Assembly: GCF_048007105.1 (NCBI RefSeq)
Contig: NZ_CP180352.1
Coordinates: forward strand, 2,232,001-2,296,000
Direction of reading: 5' to 3'
Length of the DNA: 64,000 bases
Source of the DNA: Minwuia sp048007105
GTDB taxonomy: Bacteria; Pseudomonadota; Alphaproteobacteria; Minwuiales; Minwuiaceae
Part shown: positions 51,981 through 61,041 of the stretch, piece by piece
Position numbering within the stretch: position 1 is the first letter of the stretch
Layout: each line of letters begins with the position of its first letter
The notes under the pieces: generated by a model
Told to the model about the DNA's origin: nothing
Database searches by the model: none
The model's input: the letters and a program-made list of their open reading frames with translations, nothing else
Position numbers and translations under genes: made by a program

Positions 51981-52865
51981 ATGTCGAAATCCGCTGTCTC
52001 ACCCTATCTGGAACTGCTGAAGCCGATCACCTGGTTCGCGCCGATGTGGGCTTTCGGCTGCGGTGTGATCTCTGCGGGCGCCCCGATTGCCGATCACTGG
52101 CTGGTCATCATCGCCGGCGTGATGATCGCCGGGCCGCTGGTCTGCGGCACCAGCCAGGCCGTGAATGACTGGTTCGACCGTCACGTCGACGCCATCAACG
52201 AACCGAACCGGCCGATCCCGTCGGGCCGTGTCCCCGGACGCCGCGGCCTGATGCTGGCGGTCGGCTGGACGCTTCTCTCGCTCGTCGTCGCCCTGACGCT
52301 GGGCACCTGGGGTTTTGTCGCTGCGGTGGTCGGGCTGATACTGGCCTGGGCCTACAGCGCGCCGCCGGTCCGCCTGAAACGCAATGGCTGGTGGGGCAAC
52401 ACCGCGGTCGCGGTCTGCTACGAGGGGCTGCCCTGGTTCACCGGTGCGGCGATCCTGGCCTCGACGGTGCCTGACTGGGAGATCGTCGCCGTCGCGGGGC
52501 TCTACAGCTTCGGCGCCCACGGCATCATGACCCTGAACGATTTCAAGTCGATCGAGGGCGACCGTCAGATCGGCATCCGGACATTGCCTGTGCAGCTCGG
52601 CGTCAACGGCGCGGCGCGGCTGGCCTGTCTGGTGATGGCGGCGCCGCAGGTTGTGGTCATCGCCCTGTTGATGCTCTGGGACCGGCCCTGGCACGCCGCC
52701 GGCATCGCCGTGCTTCTGGCGGTGCAGGTCGTGTTGATGACGCGTCTGTTCGATGATCCGGAACGCCGCGCGCCCTGGTACAACGCCACGGGCACGACGC
52801 TCTATGTGCTCGGCATGCTGGTCGCTGCCTTCGCGATATCCGGCGGGCTGGAGGCGGCGGGATGA
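51981..52865 (+). CDS. bchG: Bacteriochlorophyll synthase BchG
   Basis: UbiA-family membrane prenyltransferase that attaches geranylgeranyl diphosphate (or phytyl-PP) to bacteriochlorophyllide a. The 294-residue product has the first Asp-rich motif in NDWFDRHVDAINEPNRPIPS and the second in LNDFKSIEGDRQIGIRTLP, with about eight hydrophobic helices. The stop overlaps the next gene's start (ATGA). The start ATG at 51981 has a weak ribosome-binding site. Confidence 0.95.
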   Translation: MSKSAVSPYLELLKPITWFAPMWAFGCGVISAGAPIADHWLVIIAGVMIAGPLVCGTSQAVNDWFDRHVDAINEPNRPIPSGRVPGRRGLMLAVGWTLLSLVVALTLGTWGFVAAVVGLILAWAYSAPPVRLKRNGWWGNTAVAVCYEGLPWFTGAAILASTVPDWEIVAVAGLYSFGAHGIMTLNDFKSIEGDRQIGIRTLPVQLGVNGAARLACLVMAAPQVVVIALLMLWDRPWHAAGIAVLLAVQVVLMTRLFDDPERRAPWYNATGTTLYVLGMLVAAFAISGGLEAAG

Positions 52866-54206
52866 GCCCGCTGGCCGCTCGGCTGGATCGGCATCGTCCG
52901 GCTCGGACTGGTGCAGACCGCGCTGGGCGCCATCGTCGTTCTGACGACATCCACGATGAACCGGGTGATGGTGGTCGAGCTGGCGTTGCCGGCGATGCTG
53001 CCCGGCCTGCTGGTCGGCCTGCACTACGCGGTTCAGCTTCTGCGGCCGCGTCTGGGCCATGGTTCCGACATAGGCAGGCGGCGAACCCCCTGGATTGTCG
53101 GCGGCATGGCTGTGCTGGCGCTGGGTGGCGTGGGTGCGGCCGGCGGCACGGCGCTGATGGAGACGCACCTCACGGCCGGAATTGTGCTCGCGCTGATCGC
53201 GTTCATGGCCATTGGCGTCGGCGTCGGTTCGGCGGGCACCTCGTTGCTCGTTCTGCTGGCCAAGCAGGTCGCGCCCGGCCGCCGCCCTGCCGCGGCGACC
53301 ATCGTCTGGCTGATGATGATCGCAGGTTTCGCGGTGACGGCGACACTGGCCGGCGGCTTTCTCGATCCCTATTCGCCGGAGCGCCTGATTGCGGTGACCG
53401 CCACCGTCTCTGCCGCGGCGTTTGCACTCTCGGTGCTCGCGATCTGGGGCATCGAGAACCGCGCTCCGGCGCCCGATGCCGCAGCGGGCGCGCCAAAGCC
53501 CGCATTTGTCGAGGCGCTTTCCAGTGTCTGGCGTGAGCCGGTCGCGCGGCGCTTCACCGTCTTCGTCTTCGTCTCGATGCTGGCATACAGCGCCCAGGAC
53601 CTGATTCTGGAGCCCTTCGCCGGCACCGTCTTCGGCATGACGCCGGGCGAGTCCACCAGGCTTGCCGGCCTGCAGCATGGCGGTGTCTTCGTTGGCATGA
53701 TCCTGGTCGCGATCGTGGGCAGCCTTGCCCGCGGCCGCCGGCTCGGATCGCTGCGCGCCTGGACCATCGGCGGCTGCATCGCATCCGCGGCGGCGTTGAT
53801 CCTCGTCGGCGCCGGCGGGTTGATGGCCGAAACATGGCCGCTGAAGGCCACCGTCTTCGCCCTCGGCGCGGCCAACGGCGCGTTCGCCGTCGCGGCCATC
53901 GGCTCGATGATGGAACTGGTCAGCCAGGGCGGCGGCGGCCGCGAAGGGGTCCGGATGGGCCTCTGGGGCGCGGCCCAGGCCATCGCCTTCGGGCTGGGCG
54001 GCTTCATCGGCACACTCGCCATCGATGCGGTCCGGGCGCTGATCGCCGCGCCTGAAATCGCCTACGCCATCGTCTTCACGGCCGAGGGCCTCACCTTCCT
54101 TGTGGCGGCGCTGCTCGCTGCCCGCATCGCACGTGAGTCCCTGGCGGCCTCCCGCGCCCGGTCTCTACCGCCGGGCGTATCCGTTGCAGATGCAAGCATG
54201 GGGTGA
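52862..54206 (+). CDS. PucC-family pigment/LH assembly carrier (bch2/orf428 type; 5' frameshift as assembled)
   Basis: Major-facilitator-type membrane protein related to LhaA and PucC, normally found between bchG and bchP. Its body has LTTSTMNRVMVVELALPAML, LLRPRLGHGSDIGRRRTPWI and SAQDLILEPFAGTVFGM. The ATG at 52862 overlaps the bchG stop, but one extra base near 52877 breaks the frame; dropping it gives MSPLALGWIGIVRLGLVQ joined to the main frame. The corrected length is 447 residues. Without correction the first usable ATG would be far inside helix 1 or 2. Confidence 0.9.
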
Positions 54207-54210
54207 CGCC

Positions 54211-55403
54211 ATGACCAGGGAACACACATACGACGCAGTTGTGGTCGGCGGCGGGCCGGCGGCGCCACGGCCGTGGCCGATCTGGCGCTGAAGGGCTGGT
54301 CGGTCCTTCTGCTCGACCAGGCCGGGCGCATCAAGCCTTGCGGCGGCGCTGTGCCGCCGGCGCTGATCCGGGAATTCGGCATTCCCGACAGCCTGCTCTG
54401 CGCCCGGGTCGACACGGCGCGGGTGATCGCACCGAGCGGCCGGAACGTGGACATGCCCATCGGCGACGGCTATGTCGGCATGGTCGACCGCGGCGACTTC
54501 GACGAATGGCTGCGCCAGCGGGCCGTCCACCGCGGTGCGGAACGGCGGACAGGGAAGTTTGTATTCCTGGCGCACGACAATGACGGCACGCCGCTGGTGA
54601 AATACGCCGCCGACGGCGACAAGTCGAACCTGCACGAGGTTCGATGCCGCGTCGTGATCGGCGCCGACGGCGCGAATTCTGCGGTCGCCCAGCAGGCGAT
54701 ACCGGAGAAGGCCGAACAGCCCTTCGTCTTCGCCTACCACGAGATCATCGATACCGAAGGCGTTGCAGGCGCCGACTACGGCGCGGAACGCTGCGACGTC
54801 TATTATCAGGGCAAGCTGTCGCCCGACTTCTATGCCTGGGTCTTCCCGCATGGAGGCACGGCCAGCATCGGCGTCGGCAGTGCCCGGAAGGGGTTCGCGC
54901 TCCGCGGTGCTGTCGCCGAGCTCCGCCGCACCACAGGTCTGGACGGCCAGGCGACGGTGCGCAGCGAGGGCGCGCCGATCCCGTTGAAGACCCTGCCGCG
55001 TTGGGACAATGGCCGTGACGTGATCCTGGCCGGGGACGCGGCCGGCATGGTCGCGCCTGCTTCGGGCGAGGGCATCTACTACGCCATGCTGGGCGGACGT
55101 CTGGCCTCGGATGCCGTCGACGAATGCCTGCGAACGGCTGACGGCAGGGCGCTTGCCAGCGCCCGCCGGCGCTTCATGAAGCAGCACGGCAAGATCTTCT
55201 GGATGCTCGGGATGATGCAGAAATACTGGTATCAGACCGAGCGCCGCCGTGAGCGGTTCGTGAACATCTGCGCCGATCCAGACGTCCAGTATCTGACCTG
55301 GAAGGCCTACATGGACAAGGAACTCGTCCGGGCCCGTCCGATGGCGCATCTGCGGATCTTCCTGAAAGACATGGCGCACCTCTTCGGCCTCGTGACGCCA
55401 TGA
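54211..55403 (+). CDS. bchP: Geranylgeranyl reductase BchP (5' frameshift as assembled)
   Basis: FAD-dependent enzyme that reduces the geranylgeranyl tail of bacteriochlorophyll to phytyl. The ATG at 54211 starts TREHTYDAVVVGGGPA, the FAD motif; one base is missing near 54264, so the assembled frame stops at 54291. Adding a G restores GPAGATAVADLALKGWSVLL and the rest (KPCGGAVPPALI; GWVFPHG-type YAWVFPHGGTASIGVGS; ILAGDAAGMVAPASGEGIYY). The corrected length is 397 residues, normal for BchP. The stop overlaps the second tspO start (ATGA). Confidence 0.92.
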
Positions 55404-55897
55404 CATTCTTCCGGCGCCGCCGCCCCTGGCTACCCGTTGCGGTTGCCGGGGCGGCCGCCCTGCTTGTTGCCATCCTCGGCGGCGCGGCCACGGATGTCGG
55501 TCCCTGGTACCAGTCGCTCGCCAAGCCGGACTGGCAGCCGCCGGAGTGGGCCTTCGGGCCCGCCTGGACTTTGATCTACGCGTTGACGGCACTGTCCGCG
55601 GTTGCGGGATGGCGCGGCATCCGCAAGCGCTGGCAACGCGAGTGGATGGTCGGGCTGTTCTGCCTCAACGGTGCGCTGAACGTCTTCTGGAGCGTGCTGT
55701 TCTTCAGTCTGAAACGGCCGGACTGGGCGCTCTACGAGGTGCTGTCTCTCTGGGCGTCGGTGCTGGTCCTGATCGTCTTTCTCTGGCCGCACAGGGTGTC
55801 GGCGGCCGCGCTGCTTGTGCCCTATCTTCTTTGGGTGAGTTTCGCGGGCTGGCTGAACTACACCGTCGTCGCCATGAACGCGCCCTTCGGGGCCTGA
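55400..55897 (+). CDS. tspO: TspO/MBR tryptophan-rich sensory protein (copy 2)
   Basis: Second TspO-family membrane protein in the window, 165 residues, with an N-terminal basic stretch (FFRRRRPW), the signature WYQSLAKPDWQPPEWAFGP, LNVFWSVLFFSLKRPDWALY and PYLLWVSFAGWLNYTVVAMN. It is translationally coupled to bchP. It shares the key blocks of copy 1 at 12071-12541 but differs at many positions, so it is a paralogue and not a recent duplicate. Confidence 0.92.
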   Translation: MTFFRRRRPWLPVAVAGAAALLVAILGGAATDVGPWYQSLAKPDWQPPEWAFGPAWTLIYALTALSAVAGWRGIRKRWQREWMVGLFCLNGALNVFWSVLFFSLKRPDWALYEVLSLWASVLVLIVFLWPHRVSAAALLVPYLLWVSFAGWLNYTVVAMNAPFGA

Positions 55898-55900
55898 GAC

Positions 55901-56191
55901 GTGGCCGGGTTCTTCGAAACCGGGCAGGCGGCCCTGCTGGTCCTTGCCGTGATCGCGGCAGAGGCAGCGCTGCTGCTCATCCTGCGATGGCTGGGCGTCC
56001 GTCCGGTGTTCTCGCTGTTGCTGCCCGGCGCTTGCCTGACTGCGGCCATCTGGACCACCGCATCCGGCAAGCCGTGGTTCTGGACGGCCCTGCTTCTGGC
56101 GCTCTCGTTTGTCTTTCACCTTGCCGATCTGCGGGAGCGGGTCAGGCTGGCAAAGGCCGCCCGGTCTGGCGCTGAGGGTCCGGATCGCTAG
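55901..56191 (+). CDS. Small three-helix membrane protein (96 aa), unknown
   Basis: A 96-residue hydrophobic protein starting at a GTG, 3 bp after the second tspO. Three membrane spans are likely (AALLVLAVIAAEAALLLILRW; FSLLLPGACLTAAIW; WFWTALLLALSFVFHLADL), followed by a short charged tail. I recognise no family. Position makes it the last gene of the bchG-bchP-tspO unit, so a role in pigment or membrane assembly is possible but unproven. Confidence 0.7.
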   Translation: MAGFFETGQAALLVLAVIAAEAALLLILRWLGVRPVFSLLLPGACLTAAIWTTASGKPWFWTALLLALSFVFHLADLRERVRLAKAARSGAEGPDR

Positions 56192-56229
56192 ACTTGCCGG
56201 GCCGATGACACGGAGGCCCGAGATCCATC

Positions 56230-56658
56230 ATGAGCCGGAATGACCCGCCCTTTGCCGATCCTGCGGTCGCAGCCTGCTTTCAGGCCGTGCCCGAACCGGC
56301 GCGGTCCGGCATGCTGGCGCTGCGCCGCCTGATCTTCGAAACGGCGGCCGAAACGCCGGGCGTCGGCGCGCTGCAGGAAACGCTGAAATGGGGCCAGCCA
56401 GCCTATCTGACGCCGGAGACGAAATCTGGATCGACGATCCGCATCGGGCTGCCGAAGCAGGGCGGCTACGCCATCTACGCCCACTGCCAGACCAGCATCA
56501 TCCCGGATTTCCGCAGCCTGTTTCCCGACGATTTCGCTTTCGAGGGCAACCGGGCGATCCATTTTCCGGATGATGTCCCGCCGCCGGCCGAGCCGCTCCG
56601 GCTGCTCATCCGAAACGCGCTGACCTATCACCTTCGCCGGAAGCAGGGCGCGGCCTGA
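56230..56658 (+). CDS. DUF1801 family protein
   Basis: Soluble 142-residue protein of the DUF1801 (YdhG-like) fold. The blocks ETLKWGQPAYLTPETKSGST, IRIGLPKQGGYAIYAHCQTS and GNRAIHFPDDVPPP are typical. The function of the family is unknown. Its 3' end overlaps the end of the convergent cysG by 53 bp. It looks like a boundary gene unrelated to photosynthesis. Confidence 0.82.
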   Translation: MSRNDPPFADPAVAACFQAVPEPARSGMLALRRLIFETAAETPGVGALQETLKWGQPAYLTPETKSGSTIRIGLPKQGGYAIYAHCQTSIIPDFRSLFPDDFAFEGNRAIHFPDDVPPPAEPLRLLIRNALTYHLRRKQGAA

Positions 56659-58054
56659 CCTCGGCCGTCTGCGCCGCTTCAAGCACACTGCCCAGCAAGA
56701 TCAGACAGGGTGCGTCCGGTGGCGTCGCCAGAGCGGCTTCGGCGGCGGTGGCGAGTGTCGCGTGGCGCCAGCTTTCCGTGGGCCGCGAGATATCGGCGCC
56801 GATCGAAAGCGGCAGGTCCGGTGCCGCCCCGAAGGCCATCGCCTGGCGCGCAAAGGCGGCGATCCGGCCGCGGCCCATATAGAGCGCCACGGTGCTGTCG
56901 CCGGATGCGATGGCGCGCCAGTCGACAGCGGAGTCCTCGCCTGCGCGACCGTGACCGGAAACGAACAGGAGTTGCCGGCCCTTCAGCCGGTCGGTCAGCG
57001 TCAGCCGCAGATTGGCCGCTGCCGCCGACGCCGCGGTGATACCCGGAACGATGCTGACGGGAATGCCGAGTGCCGCCAGCGCACGGACTTCCTCGCCGCC
57101 GCGGCTGAAGATCGCCGGGTCGCCAGCCTTCAACCGGACGACGTGCCGGCCCTCGCGCGCGAACCGGATCATGAGGCGGTTGATTTCCTCCTGCTTGCAG
57201 GAGGGCCGCCCGCCGCGCTTGCCGACTGGCATCCGCCGTGCCTCGCGCCGGGCCATTTCCAGCACCTCGTCGGAGACGAGTGCATCGTAGAGCACGACGT
57301 CCGCATCCTGCAGGGCGCGGATCGCCTTCACCGTCAGAAGGTCGGGATCGCCCGGACCGGCCCCGACCAGCGTGACACGGCCCGACGCTGTCTCCTCCCC
57401 GAGAAGCGCCGGCGAATTCGTTTCAGGCAGGTCACGCGCCGCCATTGCGCGTTCGGCGAAGCGCCGCCACCAGGCCCGGCGGAGGCTGGGCAGCTCGATT
57501 TCACGGGCAATCTCGGGCCGCAGCCCTTTCGCAGCGTCGGCCCAGCCGCCGAGCACGCGGGGCAGCATGGTCTCGATCCGGGCGCGGATGGCCTGCCCTA
57601 GCACCGGTGCGGCGCCATCGGTCGATACACCCACCACCACGGGCGAACGATTGACGATGGAGCCGAACTGGACCGTGCAGAATTCAGGACGGTCGATCTG
57701 GTTTACGGGGACCCCGGCGGCGCGGGCCGTGTCGAAGACCCGGCTGGCCAGCGCCTCGTCAGCGATGTCGGCCACGACCAGTGCGAAATCCGATAGCCGG
57801 ACGAGAGCCTCGTCGAGCGTCAGCGTATCCAGCCCCTCACGGGCCGCGATTTCGGCTGCCTCTTCCGACATCGCGCCTTCGGCCAGCACCAGCCTCGCGC
57901 CGGCAGCGATCAGCAGTTCCAGTTTCCATGCCATGGCGGCGGTGCCGCCGATTGCGAGAACCTCGCGGTCGTCCAGCTTGTGGAACAGCGGCAGGACGGC
58001 GAGCTGGCCAATGGGGGCGGGCTTGCGCTCAGACGGCTTCTGCGACCGGGGCAT
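56606..58054 (-). CDS. cysG: Siroheme synthase CysG (trifunctional)
   Basis: Makes siroheme from uroporphyrinogen III: C-terminal SAM methyltransferase, N-terminal precorrin-2 dehydrogenase/ferrochelatase. From the ATG at 58054 it has 482 residues. The N-terminal half has PLFHKLDDREVLAIGGTAAM and the NAD site, then VVVGVSTDGAAPVLGQAIR. The C-terminal half has VTLVGAGPGDPDLLTVKA, YDALVSDEVL and RLKAGDPAIFSRGGEE. The start lies 26 bp inside the end of nasA, so it is part of the nitrate operon. It supplies the cofactor of NirB. Confidence 0.94.
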   Translation of the reverse strand: MPRSQKPSERKPAPIGQLAVLPLFHKLDDREVLAIGGTAAMAWKLELLIAAGARLVLAEGAMSEEAAEIAAREGLDTLTLDEALVRLSDFALVVADIADEALASRVFDTARAAGVPVNQIDRPEFCTVQFGSIVNRSPVVVGVSTDGAAPVLGQAIRARIETMLPRVLGGWADAAKGLRPEIAREIELPSLRRAWWRRFAERAMAARDLPETNSPALLGEETASGRVTLVGAGPGDPDLLTVKAIRALQDADVVLYDALVSDEVLEMARREARRMPVGKRGGRPSCKQEEINRLMIRFAREGRHVVRLKAGDPAIFSRGGEEVRALAALGIPVSIVPGITAASAAAANLRLTLTDRLKGRQLLFVSGHGRAGEDSAVDWRAIASGDSTVALYMGRGRIAAFARQAMAFGAAPDLPLSIGADISRPTESWRHATLATAAEAALATPPDAPCLILLGSVLEAAQTAEVRPRPASGEGDRSARFG

Positions 58055-60695
58055 CTTCCAGCATCCTTCCGATTTCGCTCTGGCAGGAACCGCAGCCGGT
58101 TCCTGCCTGTGTGGCCTCGCCGACGCCGCGGACGGTGCAGGCGCCGCCGGCGATGGCGGCGCGGATGGCATTGGCGCCGACGCCGTTGCAGGAACAGATC
58201 AGCGCACCCGGTCCGGCATTGGCGTCCCCGGGCCGGCCGGCGAGCAGCAGTGCGCGCTCGCGGCTGTCGGCCATCCTTTTGCCAAGCAGCCCCGTCAGCC
58301 AGTTCCGCTCCGCTGCGACCGGGGCGGGACCGGCGATGAAGGCGGCGGCGAGACGGTCGCCGTCGAAGGCCGCGACCCTGAACGCGCCGGCGGCGTTGTC
58401 CAGATAGTGAAGCGTCTCCAGACCGGCTTCCGGCGGTATTCCGAGCAGGCACGCTGCAAGGGCCGGATCGGCCATGTCACCGTCGCCGGCGCATTCGAAG
58501 CGGTATCCGGGACCGGACCGTGCAACGGCCCAGTAGGCCAGGTCATCGGCGGCAGGCCGTTCCAGGGCAACACCGAAACCGTACCAGGCCGGGCGGAAGG
58601 CGCTGGCCGTGACCCGCGCAGCCTTCAGTGCCGGCTGGCCGGAGATGGGATCGGTCGCGCCCGGCACCAGAACGTCGATGCGCGCGGCGCCAGACCACTG
58701 GCCGGACCAGTGCATCGGGACGAAGACCGTGCCTTCGGGCTGGGACGACGTGATCAGCGCGCGCAGGACCGCACGGCCCAGACCGTTGGACAATTCGACC
58801 AGCTCCGCCTTTCCGATACCCAGGCGTGCGGCATCCGCGGGATTGAGCGCGGCGAAGGGCTCAGCCAGGTGGCCCGACAGCCTGGGGGAGCGGCCGGTGC
58901 GGGTCATGGTGTGCCACTGGTCGCGGATGCGGCCGGTATTCAGCGTCAGCGTCTCTTCCGCCGGATAGGGCCGGGCCTGCGCGGCCGTCGCGATGAAACG
59001 CGCGCGGCGGTCAGGCGTGTAGAAGCCGCCCCTGGCGAAGAAGCGCGCTTCCGTCTCGCCGGACGCCCGCAAGGGCCACTGGAAGGGGCGCAGTACGTCG
59101 TAGGCATTGCGCGTCAGATCGGAGAGCGCGCCGATATCGAAGTCCCTCGTGCCGTCATTGCCCTCGGCCGACAGCGCCGCGTATTCCGCGAAGATCTCCG
59201 CGGGTCCGTCATAGTCGAAGGCCTCGCCGAAGCCCATTGCGGCGGCGACATCGCAGACGATGCGCCAGTCGGGGTGGACCTCGCCGGGCAGCGGCAGGAA
59301 GCCGCGCTGGCGGCTGATGCGCCGCTCCGAATTGGTCACCGTGCCATCCTTCTCGCCCCAGGCCGCAGCAGGCAGCAGCACATCGGCCAACGCCGCCGTG
59401 TCGGAGCCGCGCTCGACATCGGAGACGACAACGAAAGGGCAGTCCGCCAGGGCCCGGCGCACCAGATCCGCCTCCGGCAGGGAGACGACGGGGTTGGTAG
59501 CCATGATCCAGATCGCCTTGATCCGGCCGCTGGCCACCGCACGGAAGAGATCGACCGCCTTCAGGCCGGACCGTTCGGCGATGCGGGGGGAGGCCCAGAA
59601 TTCCTGCACCAGCCGGCGGTGTTCCGGCTCCTCGAGCTCAAGATGGCAGGCGAGCTGATTGGCGAGGCCGCCAACCTCGCGTCCGCCCATTGCGTTCGGC
59701 TGGCCGGTGACCGAGAAGGGGCCCATGCCCGGCCGGCCGATGCGGCCCGTCAGCAGGTGGCAGTTGATGATGGCGTTGACCCGGTCGGTCCCGTCCGCGG
59801 CCTGATTGACGCCCTGGCTGTAGACCGTGACGACACGTTCGTTGGCGGCGAACAGCCGGAAAAAGGTGTTCAGGTCGCGGCGGTCGATCCCGGTGAGTTC
59901 CGCGGTTTCGTCGATATCCTGCGCAGCCGCGTCGAGGGCATTCGCCAGCCCTGTCGTGTGCGCGGCGACGTAGGCCTCGTCGGTCAGACCTTTCGCGCGC
60001 AGCCAGGTCAGCAGCCCGTTGAAAAGCGCCACATCGCCGCCGGCGCGAATTGGCAGATGCAGATCGGCCATGTCGGCCGTGGGAGTCCGGCGCGGATCGA
60101 TGACGACGATCTGCATGCCGGGCCGTTTCTCGCGCGCCGCCATCAGACGCTGGAACAGCACCGGATGGCACCAGGCGAGGTTGGATCCGGTGAGCACCAC
60201 CAGATCGGCGAACTCCAGATCCTCATAGGTGCCCGGAACGGTGTCGGAGCCGAAGGCGCGGCGGTGCCCGGCCACGGACGAGGCCATGCAGAGCCGCGAA
60301 TTGGTATCGATATTGGCCGTGCCGATGAAGCCCTTCATCAGCTTGTTGGCGACGTAGTAATCCTCGGTCAGCAACTGGCCGGAGACGTAGAAGGCGACCG
60401 AGTCGGCGCCGTGTTCGGCAATGGTCGCCGAGAAGCGATCGGCCACATGACGGACGGCAGTCTCCCAGTCTGCCCGGCGGCCCTCGATCTCCGGGTGCAG
60501 CAGACGGCCTTCCAGCCCAACGGTCTCGCCCAGCGCCGCGCCCTTGGAACAGAGCCGGCCGAAATTGGCGGGGTGGTCCGGATCGCCGGCCACCTCCACA
60601 CGATCGGGCGAGATGCGGCGGGCCAGCACGCCGCAACCCACCCCGCAATAGGGGCAGGTCGTGCGGGTGACCGGCATGCCGCCGCTGTCAGGCAT
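58029..60695 (-). CDS. nasA: Assimilatory nitrate reductase catalytic subunit NasA
   Basis: Cytoplasmic molybdopterin enzyme that reduces nitrate to nitrite. In the 888-residue product an N-terminal [4Fe-4S] site is formed by Cys14, Cys17, Cys21 and Cys49. Mo-bis-MGD blocks include NIDTNSRLCMASSVAGHRRA and the C-terminal GRIRDQWHTMTRTGRSPRL. A C-terminal BFD-like [2Fe-2S] domain adds CSCNGVG and GTGCGSCQ. No signal peptide is present, separating it from periplasmic NapA. It overlaps nirD by 8 bp and cysG by 26 bp. Confidence 0.95.
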   Translation of the reverse strand: MPDSGGMPVTRTTCPYCGVGCGVLARRISPDRVEVAGDPDHPANFGRLCSKGAALGETVGLEGRLLHPEIEGRRADWETAVRHVADRFSATIAEHGADSVAFYVSGQLLTEDYYVANKLMKGFIGTANIDTNSRLCMASSVAGHRRAFGSDTVPGTYEDLEFADLVVLTGSNLAWCHPVLFQRLMAAREKRPGMQIVVIDPRRTPTADMADLHLPIRAGGDVALFNGLLTWLRAKGLTDEAYVAAHTTGLANALDAAAQDIDETAELTGIDRRDLNTFFRLFAANERVVTVYSQGVNQAADGTDRVNAIINCHLLTGRIGRPGMGPFSVTGQPNAMGGREVGGLANQLACHLELEEPEHRRLVQEFWASPRIAERSGLKAVDLFRAVASGRIKAIWIMATNPVVSLPEADLVRRALADCPFVVVSDVERGSDTAALADVLLPAAAWGEKDGTVTNSERRISRQRGFLPLPGEVHPDWRIVCDVAAAMGFGEAFDYDGPAEIFAEYAALSAEGNDGTRDFDIGALSDLTRNAYDVLRPFQWPLRASGETEARFFARGGFYTPDRRARFIATAAQARPYPAEETLTLNTGRIRDQWHTMTRTGRSPRLSGHLAEPFAALNPADAARLGIGKAELVELSNGLGRAVLRALITSSQPEGTVFVPMHWSGQWSGAARIDVLVPGATDPISGQPALKAARVTASAFRPAWYGFGVALERPAADDLAYWAVARSGPGYRFECAGDGDMADPALAACLLGIPPEAGLETLHYLDNAAGAFRVAAFDGDRLAAAFIAGPAPVAAERNWLTGLLGKRMADSRERALLLAGRPGDANAGPGALICSCNGVGANAIRAAIAGGACTVRGVGEATQAGTGCGSCQSEIGRMLEDAPVAEAV

Positions 60696-61041
60696 CTTCC
60701 GTCCTCTCGATACGGAGGCAGCTCTCCGAGATCAGCACCCGGCCGTCGCGGACCTGGACCGGGAAGGTGCGGACCGCACCTTCGTCCGCGCCCTGGGCCT
60801 CGCCGGTCTTCAGGCTGATGACCCAGTTGTGCAGCGGGCAGGTGACCGAAGCCCCGTGCACGATGCCCTGGCTCAGCGGCCCCTGCTTGTGAGGGCAGCG
60901 GTCTTCCAGCGCGAAGACCTGGTCATCGACGGTCCGGAAGACCGCGATGCAGCCGTCCGGCGCTTTCAGGACCCGGCCGCCGCGGCGCGGAATATCCTCC
61001 AGCGCCGCGATATCCAGCCATTTCTCGTTGACGTGTTTCAT
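60688..61041 (-). CDS. nirD: Nitrite reductase small subunit NirD
   Basis: Rieske-type [2Fe-2S] subunit of the assimilatory NADH nitrite reductase. It has 117 residues from the ATG at 61041 (a GTG at 61044 adds one). The Rieske motifs are CPHKQGPL (Cys49/His51) and CPLHNW (Cys68/His71). The ATG overlaps the nirB stop (TGATG). Confidence 0.94.
   Translation of the reverse strand: MKHVNEKWLDIAALEDIPRRGGRVLKAPDGCIAVFRTVDDQVFALEDRCPHKQGPLSQGIVHGASVTCPLHNWVISLKTGEAQGADEGAVRTFPVQVRDGRVLISESCLRIERTEDA

Noticed and set aside
57372..60818. Plus-strand open frame of 1148 codons opposite cysG and nasA
   Set aside because: Arg/Gly/Ala-rich antisense shadow; the coded proteins on the minus strand carry all expected motifs.
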